A DNA stretch of 64,000 nucleotides, from the NCBI GenBank assembly GCA_951217055.1, contig OX578284.1, positions 21,492,187 to 21,556,186 on the forward strand, written 5' to 3'. Below the pieces are notes generated by a model. It had not been told where the DNA came from. It saw nothing but the letters and a program-made list of their open reading frames with translations, and ran no database searches. How positions within the stretch are numbered: the stretch's first letter is position 1; each line of letters begins with the position of its first letter. Of the stretch, positions 54,248 through 64,000 are shown one piece after another. Made by a program: the position numbers and the translations under genes. Source of the DNA: Gerris lacustris. Lineage: Eukaryota; Arthropoda; Insecta; Hemiptera; Gerridae.

Positions 54248-55289
54248 GCGTATCCTGGGCCAAATGTATAGAAATGGAAAACTAGCAAATATCCGATATT
54301 TATAATTAAAGATTTTCTGTACAATAATAATAAATGCATAATTTAATGGATAATTTTTTTAAAATAAATTTTCCATCTTCCGTCCTTTATCATGGGATTC
54401 ACTGAATACAGGTCGATATGGCGTATGTACATGGTGTAGAGTAACTGGGCTTGATGTAGCTTATATAGGGTTGCCAGACGTCCTGGTTTTCCGGGATTGT
54501 CGTGGTTTTTGACTCAAAGTCCCGGTTTTTACTGAAGAAGTAATATAATATAATAAATATAATAGTAATATAATGATATTTAGGCGCAAGAAAAAGCTGA
54601 TAATTTATGCTATAAAATAATTCATAAATGCGTAGTTTTAGAAAGCAAAGGTACAATAGTTTTATAGATAAGAAGTATTTTATAAATCTTATATGATACC
54701 GATATTGTACTGTTCATATATTGTATGATAAGTTACTTACAGCACGGGCGTCGTCGCCACAGAGACGCCCCCCCCCCCCCCATGTTTGAGGTTGGGGCAA
54801 CAACGAAAAACTATTATCATAGAATGACAGTTTATTATAGATTTTAAATAATATTTCATAATGGCTATTGACTGATCTATTTAATCTACAATGATTAGGT
54901 TTAATTTTGTATTAAAAGAAAAATGCGTACATATGTTAATACTTTTTTGCCAACGAACTACACCATAAGTTTACTTTTATGACAAATGTCAAAGTATTAA
55001 AATCAAATGTAACCTCAGAAATGCATAAAAGCCGCTGTTTGAGAGGTATTTTTTTCAAAATTTTCCCCCGGACCCCCCGGAAGGGGGGTGTCCCAGTTTT
55101 TACATTCAGAAATCTGGCAACTCTAAGCTTATATAGCTTTTTTTTAGAAAGACTATAAAATGAAAAAGTTTCCATAATTATTGCAATTTTTATTAATATA
55201 AAGAAATACTTGAATTATAATATGGGTGTAGGTATACATTATATTTGCCAGTTTTTCCATTTCTATATAATATGTGGCCCAGGTTACGC
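54248..55289. mobile_element. Nested TIR element, split by a hAT insertion
   Basis: The left end GCGTATCCTGGGCCAAATGT, then ATAGAAATGGAAAACTAGCA, is inverted at 55241-55289 (CCATTTCTATATAATATGTG, then GCCCAGGTTACGC). Removing the hAT insertion leaves about 370 bp. No transposase. Confidence 0.8.
54466..55125. mobile_element. hAT-superfamily non-autonomous element with 8-bp TSD
   Basis: TAGGGTTGCCAGA at the left and TCTGGCAACTCTA at the right are complementary apart from one base, and typical of hAT ends. AGCTTATA flanks both sides (54458-54465 and 55126-55133), a perfect 8-bp target duplication, the hAT hallmark. The 660-bp body contains CCCCCGGACCCCCCGG near 55064 and no transposase. Frames of 79 and 85 codons on the minus strand are not recognised. 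Confidence 0.92.
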
Positions 55290-56398
55290 ACGTCCAACAC
55301 AAAAATTTTACTTTCGCGCTCAATCAATACTGTCTTAAATAAATAGTAAATCTAAAGAAGTACTTACGCTCAGTTGACTCAGCAGTTTGTAAGGTCTGCG
55401 CTCAGTCCACTCTCAGTTTTTTATTTTCGGTTCACTCTTAAGAAAAGAATAGTCAGGTCACAGTTGAAACAATTAGATTATGACACGGCCGTTTTAATTT
55501 AAATCACACTGACACTGAATAATTGTGTACTAGATTCTAGATATGTATAGCGGCCGGGGAGGGGAGGGGGAATTCACGAGAAGGGCCGAGTGCGGGCCGG
55601 AGGGACTCGAGCGTTGGGTACCTCACCTCTTCAACCTCGCTTCTACAACCTGCTGCTAGCACAGGTCTTTCGAAGCTACGCACTTGGTTTTACAATATTG
55701 ATATCAATTTATAAAGTGCTGTATCTCGGGACCTAATTTATACCTTATAATAATTGTACTCAATTTTATTTTGCACTATATTAACCATTTTCCACTGAGT
55801 TATGTCTTTCTTATCCTTCACAAAAGTACTGCAATTCGTCAGGCTCCATTTCCTGAAAAATCCAATATCTTCATTTTTCGTTTTTTTCTGATAACAGAGG
55901 AACTATTGGTCCTATAGGATTTTGCTTGTGCTTAAATTAAAGCAAATTAACTGTTCTACAACTTTATTCCTTAGGCTTTCCTTGTAGGATGAGTATTTTT
56001 AGTCGATATTCTGCTCGGAAGACGGCTAAAACGACAATTTCGAACTTTTTGGGAAAAATTGCCAATTTTCGAAGTGCTATATCTCAAAAGCTATTAGACC
56101 TACAGGGCTGCGGTTGTGCTCAAATTGTAAAAAATATTGTCTTCTTTAAAAGTGTACAGATTAACTTTTTCCGTAGGATGCACTTTTTAGAAGTTATAAG
56201 CCAAAAACGGAAGAAAGTCCGAAAAGTAGAAGGTTTTTCGAGCACCACGCAGTTAGCACAGGTCTTTCGAAGCTGCAAACTTGGTTTCACACTATTGGTG
56301 TCTATCCTAACAACATCCCAAAAAATCAGAACTCTCCAATTTTTTGCGACCTAACAGGATTTTTGTGTCTACGGTGACTGGCCTATACTGGCAGGTCC

Positions 56399-57879
56399 AG
56401 TTTTATAGCTTGAAGGGTCCTACCCTCTACACAAGATATATATCTTTCCTAACTGTCTATTACCCGTTTAATACATATTTTATGTGTCTAGATGAGACCC
56501 TTCCACACCCTTACCAAATACCCTGGGTCAAGACCCTTACAATCATCATTATTTTACTTTAAAAGAATACCATTGACTTTACTTTAGACCTCATTACTGA
56601 AGTACCAAGATAATAACATATTAAAAATTCAATGGAGTCATTAGAGTATAGCAGAGAGAGTAATAAATCTAACATGATATTTTATTAATTTTTTCTCATA
56701 CAAACAGTATAATACAACGGTGTCAACAAGGATTTGAAGTCTGGCTTTAATATTTATTCTTTTAACTTTAGAAAAGATAAGAAACATGATTTTTTTTTCA
56801 TAATGTCTCTGATGAATATCTAGGAAAATCAAAACCATACAAGGATATATTCCCCAAATACTTTGAAATAAGATTAACCGTAACAATTTTTGAGTTGTCA
56901 CTTTTAAAGCAAGGGTAAATATGCACTTGAACACCGAACACCCACTTATATCTAATTGTCCGATTGACTTGGTTTTTTTTTAACTGTTCGTTTTTTCAAA
57001 ATTGACCACTTTTAACCAGGTACTATACCGGTAAAGTAAATATTTTTTTGAAAGAAATATATATAAAATATCGACTCACGTACATACGGGAAATGTTGGA
57101 ACCAGGGGTTATTAAGGGTGAGGGATTCACTCAGGGTAGCTAAAAACCTTGGAATTGGATGCACCGCAAAAAACCACACGAAAATCTCCATTAATAATTG
57201 TTTTACTTTTGACAATAATATTGTTTAATTAAACTCGTAAAAATCTCCGCTTGTGAATAACAATGTATAATTGATATATTTAGCGATGTTCTCGTGATAA
57301 ATCAATAGACAATTATAACAAATAATTTTAGTAGTGTTTTCTGTGCCATAATATAGATTTCAAATTTGAAATATACCACAGTGAATATTGTTATGTTTAT
57401 AAGGAAATAAATTTAATTGTGAATTGTTAGTGTTTTGTCGTTTATATTATTCTTATTTCTTATAATTATTATTTAATTGTCTGAACAAAAGAATGAAAGT
57501 AAATAAAAACTTTTTTACATTTACATAATTTATCAATTTTGTAACTTTCACTAACAAAAGTTTTCAATATCTTCAACAATTAAACAAAATTGTAAATAAT
57601 GCAATATATCAAAGTAGGCGGAGGGTGTTAAACAAATTTATTCTTACTCAGTTTCTATTTCTGAACAACTTTTTCAGAGAAAAAGCACTTTACAAGAGAG
57701 AAAAATATTTTTTTTGTAAATTTCCAAGACATACTTGATTTTTCGACTCTAAAATTATGACATAAATTACTATCTATTCAAACAGGGCTGAACACCAGAA
57801 GATGAAATTTCAATTAAAATTTGTTAGTATTTTTCACCGATACATAGTCGATCCGGGGACACACAGTAGGTTTAATTAA
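56399..57879. other. AT-rich stretch, no gene recognised
   Basis: GAAGGGTCCTACCC near 56413 is a small palindrome outside the large element. Frames of 67-97 codons have no recognisable domain or splice context. Confidence 0.4.
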
Positions 57880-58600
57880 AGCAAGGAGCTCAAATGGTTG
57901 AAATCAATAAGGGGTAAACTATGGTCAAATTATGTACCTGCCATCTAAATTCCATTAAAATCGGACAATTAGATATGGTGGTTCGCAATAATGTTGACGG
58001 ATAGAAACGAGATATGGTGGTTCGCAATAATGTTGATGGATAGAAACGAGATATGCTGGTTCGCAATAATGTTGATGGATAGAAACGAGATATGCTGGTT
58101 CGCAATAATGTTGGTGGATAGGAACGAGATATGGTGGTTCGCAATAATGTTGACGGATAGAAACGAGATATGGTGGTTCGCAGTAATGTTGATGGCTAGA
58201 AACGAGATATGGTGGTTCGCAATAATGCTGACGGATAGAAACGAGATATGGTGGTTCGCAATAATGTTGACGGATAGAAACGAGATATGGTGGTTCGCAA
58301 TAATGCTGACGAATAGAAACGAGATATGGTGGTTCGCAATAATGCAGACGGATAGAAACGAGATATGATGGTTCGCAATAATGTTGATGGATAGAAACGA
58401 GATATGGTGGTTCGAAATAATGTTGACGGATAGAAACGAGATATGGTGGTTCGCAATAATGTTAATGGATAGAAACGAGATATGGACGGATAGGGACGAT
58501 ATCAAAAGTGTTACGTGTTGTCTGAAACGGATTTCTGTCCAGCAAAAAAAATTGTTTTTAAAATGTTTACAATGCTTCCTTTACCTTCGAAAGCAATATG
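57880..58600 (+). repeat. Family A copy expanded by a 39-bp array
   Basis: GGAGCTCAAATGGTTGAAAT and CCATCTAAATTCCATTAAAA precede the array. TGTCTGAAACGGATTTCTGT and GCTTCCTTTACCTTCGAAAG (58520-58590) follow. These are family A blocks in order. Confidence 0.75.
57972..58495. repeat. 39-bp tandem array, 13 copies
   Basis: GATATGGTGGTTCGCAATAA then TGTTGACGGATAGAAACGA repeats at 39-bp intervals from 57972 to 58479. The unit derives from the family A segment containing TATGTTGGTTCGCAATAATT. Copies differ by one to three bases. Because 39 is divisible by three and stops are absent, frames of 84-178 codons are open on both strands as 13-residue repeats. These are not counted as genes. Confidence 0.97.
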
Positions 58601-59344
58601 CAGGGATAAAAAAATTGATAAAATCGTCCAAATATTTTATCTTAGTTGTGCAATCACAAAATGGTTTCTTTTACTAAGAATATATGAGAGAACAAAATAA
58701 TAAAAGCCAAAACAAAAAGTGAATTCCTTTAAAGCTTTCTTTATAAAAACAAACAAACATAAAGTAAAGAGGATTCATTAAGGAAATAGCCAAAAAACAT
58801 AAAATATATACAAAAAAATATCCAAGACAAAGAATTGAAAACACTAAGTTAAGAAAGAAAATTGGTCAGTATATATGTATATAAAGGGAAATAAGATTAA
58901 ATTTAGTTGTTAGGGTATTTTCGTTTTTAAAGGAAAGAATTCTATTTCCTTTGTCTAAAGCAAAAAGAAATGCTGTTAGGGAAGAATAAAGTCAAGGGAT
59001 AAAATTAAATGAAACGACATAAACTCCTTATTTTCTATTTGAATTTTGTCCAAAAATATCTAGATAAATCTTTTTCTTAAACATTAAACATTTCTGTTTG
59101 TGGGTATTAGATGGTTTTATTTTTAAGGGGGAGTAAAAAACACCAATTATTTTAGAATATTATGATATTAAATGTATATTAATACTATTTATTATTTCGA
59201 CTAAAAACTTGTTATCTTATATTGTGTTTAGTAATTTAATCGAAGACATCAGTGACTATTGTCATTTTAATTTCTCATACTTAATATGAAAAAGTAATGA
59301 TTGTGTAGAAAGAAATTATTGTGATATCGCAAAAAAATCGATTA
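58601..59344. other. AT-rich stretch, no feature seen
   Basis: No repeat or gene signal was recognised. Confidence 0.4.
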
Positions 59345-59480
59345 CACTAAGGTCCAAAAAAAATCTTCTGTGTAGACTAGTAGAGCCTGAACGTCTGAGC
59401 CGATTTCGATGAACTTTGACAAACATGTTCAGAAAAAACAAACCTATGGTGAAAACAAATTAATTTTAGCTCTAAACTTG
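59345..59480 (-). repeat. Family B fragment, minus strand
   Basis: CTGAGCCGATTTCGATGAAC and AACAAATTAATTTTAGCTCT are the complements of family B blocks (compare CGGAGCTAAAATTAATTTTC at 5974). Truncated at both ends. Confidence 0.5.
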
Positions 59481-59604
59481 AAACGCTACCTAGAAAACAC
59501 GAGATTAAAAAAATAGTAGTTATTTAATCATTTATTCATTTAAATATGAATTAAACCTTTCAGATTAGTAAATATGAATTAAACCTTTTTAAATTAGTTT
59601 TCCT

Positions 59605-59990
59605 GGTTTTTGGTACCATGTCTGTCTGTCGGCCTGTCGCTCAATTTTTGTGAATCAACATATCTTAAAAAACACGTCTGATTTTAATGAAATTTGTATG
59701 GTAGGTCATAGTTAGCTTATTGTTGTTTACGATTAAGTTTCACTGTCTGCGCTCGTTTTCTCTTCCACATAGCTTCAAAAGTATACTTATCTTATTCGTA
59801 TGATACTTTTATCGAAAGTCGAAAGTAACCCGCAGATAGCCTTAGATTAATTTGAACCGTCTGCGCTCTTTAACTTTTGCTAAATTGATAGTTTAATTCA
59901 TGAAAAAATCAAACAATTTTGGCAGATTAAAAAAAAACGGCGAAAACAATTAAACAAATTAGACATTAATGTCTTGTAAAAGCATTTATT
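59605..59990 (-). repeat. Family A copy, minus strand, lacking the hairpin end
   Basis: Complements of family A blocks occur in reverse order: TGTCTGTCGGCCTGTCGCTC, ACATATCTTAAAAAACACGT, GTAACCCGCAGATAGCC and TGCGCTCTTTAACTTTTGCT. The terminal hairpin (AAGCTCGGAAGC) is absent. Confidence 0.75.
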
Positions 59991-61285
59991 TAAATTATTG
60001 TTGACATTAATTTTTATAAGCAGACTTTATAAATGAAAGTTTAATTTTAGAGAGGCATACCTACTATTAGTAGTAACTGTATGGGCTCACACATTCAACT
60101 ATAAGTAACCTCTTTTGTGGAGTTATTGGGCTGATAAATAATTAAATGACCATTTTCAGGTTACAATAATAATGAATATAATTAAGTATTTGTTTGAAAA
60201 CATACTGTGCCATTTTACTACTATAAATATACTTTATTGTTGTAATAGTGAGAGAATCATGAGTAGGTCAAAGTTGGCTTATGAAGGATTTCCAAGTTAA
60301 CGAGGTTTTCAGTGAACCTAATTTTAGTTGAGCTTAAAGCTTCGGGTCAGCAGAATAACTTGACACTAAATTATGCCTTGTGCGTGAGCACCTCAAGCCA
60401 ACTTCACTACTAAAACTAATGCAGACATGAATCTCGTACCAGCTTTAACCCTTCAAGTTGAATAAATTAGTGCTGCCCTATTAATTATTCTTGGATTTAG
60501 ATGTAGACATTCTACATTTGAAGAATTTCCAAATTTAAAGTTTATCTTATCTTTTAATTATTACTGTTGTTATAACATACTTATGATAAGTTATAACATT
60601 CGTTTCAAACTAGTAGATATCAAATAATGATTATTTGGATTTTTGACAAAAACCTATGTGGAGCCTATACATTATACATGACTCTTTGCTAAAATTGTAA
60701 TCATAGGTAACCCAGGATTAGCGACCAATTTACCTTCCACTAGTATCGAAAACCCATTTACCCCAACAAGTAGTAATTATAGAACCGGCGATATAACTCT
60801 TTACACCTATCTTTGTGGTTAGGTTAGGAAGGCTCTCCTCTCTCAATGACTCCTAGATTTGTTAGGGGTTGTACCTAGGTAATATTAATGACCCTAACTT
60901 ACAGACCACGATGAATCCCTAAAGGATTGGCGTGGAAAACCAACTCTATGTGGTTTTACCCCTTACGAATTATCCATGCAGGTATATGCTTTCTTTAATC
61001 TAAGAGGATTGATGTATCGAAGGAAAGACGTCGAGTACTCCTTTTCTTTTTTCTCTCATGAAGTCCCTTTACTTTACAATTTTTGTTAATTGTACAATTT
61101 TTTTTATAATAATAGGTTAGAGATTAGATCCCTTCCTCCAGCTTAAAATTTAATTTGAAACCACCACAAAACGGTTATAGGAAGTAGAGAAGGAGAAAGA
61201 TATCTACATATATTTGCAGTCTGAAGATTAATTGTTTTAATATTTTTACTATACATAATAATATAATAAAACCCATATTGTATAT
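59991..61285. other. No clear feature
   Basis: A GC-richer block at 60700-60990 may be an unrecognised repeat. No protein or inverted repeat was seen. Confidence 0.4.
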
Positions 61286-61432
<147 letters not shown>

Positions 61433-61484
61433 ATATAAAACAAGACTCGACTACAAAATATAAAAATAATACAATCTTAAGAAT

Positions 61485-62042
61485 AAAACCGCTTGTCGGC
61501 ACATTGGGATGGCTATTTCTGTAACTTCCCCCCTGATTCTTTCCTTAAATTCTTTCAGGGTGTGTGGACGATGTTTAAAAACTTTTTCCTTTAGGTATCC
61601 CTATAAAAAAAAATCACAAATACTCAAATCTGGTGAGCACGCAGGCCACTCCACGTCACCCCTCACAGAGACCAGGCGCTGGGGAAACATTTGCCTCAAT
61701 CTCGCCATTGAAATTGTAGGTGTGTGGGATGTAGCCCCGTCTTGTTGGAAACAGATGTCTCCCAGATTATTTGTTATTAATTTTTTCAATTTTCCAGTTC
61801 AGGTTCAAAAAAACTCTTCCAACATTGGCACATAATGCTCAGAGGTGATAGTGACGGTGCGTCTATTATCCTCGAAAAAGTAAGGCCAAAAAACCCCAAA
61901 TTGGTTGAGATAGATTCTAAAATTCTCACTACAAAACTAGATTCTCCCACTGCCACAACGAGGCCCCTCCCCTCTTCCCGCACCTCCACAGGTCAAGCGC
62001 TGGCCGTTCAAAATCGATTCATATCTCTTGCCCCACCCTGTA
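61485..62042 (-). pseudogene. Mariner-like (DD41D) transposase, C-terminal half, broken
   Basis: Minus strand. The presumed element end, TACAGGGTGGGGCAAG, is at 62027-62042, next to a TA. VFWPYFFEDNRRTVTITSEH then YVPMLEEFF (about 61801-61890) matches the middle of the DDE domain and ends in a frameshift or stop. Next FQQDGATSHT, and WPACSPDLSICDFFL ending at 61604, then GYLKEKVF and LKEFKERIRG to about 61490. Between the Asp of QQD and the Asp of CDFF there are 41 residues, the DD41D spacing of rosa-type mariners. The usual CDFFLWGYLK Trp codon is TAG here, a nonsense change. The N-terminal helix-turn-helix and the first catalytic Asp are deleted, and the 3' TIR is lost next to the (TA)n run. 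Dead copy. Confidence 0.85.
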
Positions 62043-62688
62043 TATTTAAAAGGTAGATGATTTCTATTAAAAATCACTGGTAAGTTCTTAGTACTTTTTT
62101 TTAAGAATCTCAGATTTGTCATTTCTTTCCTCTCATTTTTGTATTTTCTTTTTTTTTTTATTATTATTTTTATTTTTATTTAATTCTTTTTAATTTTACT
62201 TTTTTGGTAGTTAGTTTTAACTACATTGCTGAAAATTATTTCTTCTCTCCAGGATTATTAATCCTGGACCGATTGCAAACCGTTGAGGACTTTATTGAAG
62301 ATATAAGGGTCTCTCCAAAATCCTTTTTTAATTAAAATAAAATATAAAATACATTGAGACAATTTTATAAAATAACAAGGATAGTTAAATTATCTGTGGC
62401 AGAGATAATTATTATTAAAAAAATGATGTACATTTTAATTATAATAATTTGCTTCATTATAAAGAAATATTCATAATTAAACATAGACATAGAGTAGAGC
62501 CACGAAGTATAACTAAATATCTTTCTGAAGTAACAACAGAACAATTGATAATATGAAAATACCTATTTCCGTTCAAATACAAAGCTAAGAAGAAAATTAA
62601 AATTTGTTCTGTTAATTGTTTCTTAGCTTTTTCAACACAAGGTACGAGTAAATTTACTTATTAACAATTGACCTTTATATATATACAA

Positions 62689-62692
<4 letters not shown>
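62043..62692. other. AT-rich stretch, no feature seen
   Basis: A poly-T-rich stretch (62130-62215) and nothing else recognised. Confidence 0.4.

Positions 62693-62776
<84 letters not shown>
62693..62776. repeat. (TA)n microsatellite with inverted flanks
   Basis: About 42 TA units. ACAAATACATATA on the left and TATATGTATTTGT on the right are complementary, so the whole 62681-62788 block is one palindrome. Confidence 0.95.
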
Positions 62777-62780
<4 letters not shown>

Positions 62781-62788
62781 TTGTATAT

Positions 62789-64000
62789 AAACAAATTAGT
62801 GAAATTAGCAAAAAGGTTGGGTCGTTTCTTTTTCGCTCCCATGTAGTATTCTGATAAAAGAATTCAGTTTATCGGATTAAAGAAATCAACTTGAATTTAA
62901 GTTCAATAGTTAGCTGTTTAATGAAGTCATTTCCTTTTAAATTAAAATTGATTTTAAATTAAAATAAAATGTAATTAATAAATTAATTTATCAGCAGCAA
63001 ACTGATATAAATAAATACAATTCAGCAAAACAGTTCACTTATCCAGATATTGCTACAGTAGATTTAGAATGCACACTGCAACTTGTTATATGTGACAGTG
63101 TATATTTCATTCGAGTTGTGACATATTTTTATCCTCAAGTTGTTTACGACATTTTTTTTCTAATTGAGAAACTCAATTACAAAAGCTAGTTAGAAGAGAT
63201 GAGAGGGATGTATAGCAGTAAACTTGAAGATCTATTATTAGTTAGTTTGTCTTGATGTGCCAGAAGCCAAGATTGTCTAGTACGGCTACGAACCACAGAC
63301 AAACCGCTCTCTATTGTCGTCTCTTCTATTTGACTAACTCTACAAATCAAGACACTATTGTCTTACATTACAATAACATTTGCCCGTAACATTATACAAG
63401 AGTGTTTATTTCAATGAAGTGTGAACTCATTCATAATGGCATGTAAGCTGACTGAATGGTTATTCATTAAGCATTGTCTTTTCTAATCTGATTTGTCATA
63501 ATTTATCTGCTTATATTTGCCAGAATATATTTTTCACCTCTACACTATTTGTCTGAGCAATTAAAAGGAAATTAAAAGAGAACGAAAATCTAGTTCATTA
63601 CATCTACTCTTCGGTAGAAGAATTGAATTCACGGGTAAATAATTTCAATACAAGATTTAAAATTAGTTATTTTAGTCATTAATGCATAAGAGAATGAGAA
63701 TTAAGAGTATTTTCTAATTTAGATCAACGAATACAATCACCAAAGCCAAATTAATAAATAAATAAATCGAAATAAAATTGATAAGTGGTAACGATTATAG
63801 TTCCTCAATATATTTTTTTAATTTCTATATATAATTTTACTTTCTATTATAAATATTATTTCTATAGAGGAAGTATTGTGGTGGCACGAAAATTCGATAT
63901 ATTAGATGTACAAGTTTTAAAGACCCTCCGACTCCAAAAGTGGATTTTAAAAAATGTCTTGACTGTTGTTTGTTGTTAGCAATCTGTTTTCTTTTGATTG
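62789..64000. other. No clear feature
   Basis: AT-rich with a slightly GC-richer patch at 63250-63320. A 64-codon frame (63785-63979) has no recognisable domain. Confidence 0.4.

Larger units (their letters stand above)
52481..56398. mobile_element. Large element with ~640-bp inverted arms
   Basis: Left arm 52481-53120, right arm 55739-56398. They are nearly identical complements over most of their length (AGGACCAATAGTTCCTCTGT on the left, its complement near 55900). The outermost ~40 bp, starting GGTCC and TAGGCCAGTCA, are less similar. The arms enclose a fragment of the CXC-domain protein gene and a nested TIR element with a hAT insertion. GAAACCAAGTTTGCAGCTTC is shared with the 940-bp element at 30737-31676. 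A third, diverged copy of this block lies just inside the right arm (55650-55700). Frames of 77 and 121 codons in the arms are the same sequence on opposite strands. Confidence 0.85.

Noticed and set aside
57890..58677. Frames up to 178 codons on both strands as a 13-residue repeat protein
   Set aside because: They come from a 39-bp tandem array inside a non-coding dispersed repeat, open on both strands at once. No start context or domain.

Overview
This window is AT-rich eukaryotic DNA, most likely from an arthropod and probably an insect. The call rests on the transposon types: a DD41D mariner remnant, a Ty3/gypsy remnant with a tRNA-Trp-like primer site, Helitron helicase debris, tRNA-derived SINE-like pieces, and a fragment of the 'GCDTTSA...CXC' protein family that I recall from arthropod genomes. 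The species cannot be named from the sequence. There is no operon, no bacterial or phage gene, no rRNA, no convincing functional tRNA and no CRISPR array. It reads as a gene desert or the inside of very large introns, filled by old and nested mobile elements.

Layout. 1-10 kb: a 297-bp inverted-repeat MITE, a 72-bp tandem array, two copies of dispersed family A, one copy of family B, and a 668-bp foldback (8398-9065). 10-23 kb: a (TA)n run, tandem tRNA-like SINE modules, a 70-bp minisatellite, three family A copies (one expanded by a 66-bp array, one split by a palindromic MITE), several terminal-inverted-repeat (TIR) elements including a 1.06-kb one, and a candidate 42-nt exon at 20645-20686. 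23-36 kb: minisatellites, a duplicated Helitron helicase remnant, a composite foldback (29024-29779), a 940-bp long-inverted-repeat element with a microsatellite loop, a nearly perfect 56-bp palindrome, and an internally deleted Ty3/gypsy element (about 33137-34920). 36-50 kb: a 3.55-kb element with ~250-bp TIRs and a second inverted pair inside, a nest of hairpins sharing one arm sequence, more family A copies, and a candidate 30-nt minus-strand exon (49877-49906). 50-64 kb: a second palindromic MITE, a 3.9-kb element with ~640-bp inverted arms that encloses the CXC-protein fragment and a nested TIR element carrying a hAT insertion with an exact 8-bp target duplication, a 13-copy 39-bp array, a mariner pseudogene and two long (TA)n runs.

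Nothing here clearly forms a working pathway. All recognisable transposon proteins are broken. The best-preserved reading frame is the 213-codon CXC-domain frame at 53343-53984. The recurring theme is inverted repetition at every scale, including a hairpin motif resembling the hammerhead-ribozyme core found in some retroelements. All identifications come from reading by eye, without database searches; identities and edges are approximate.
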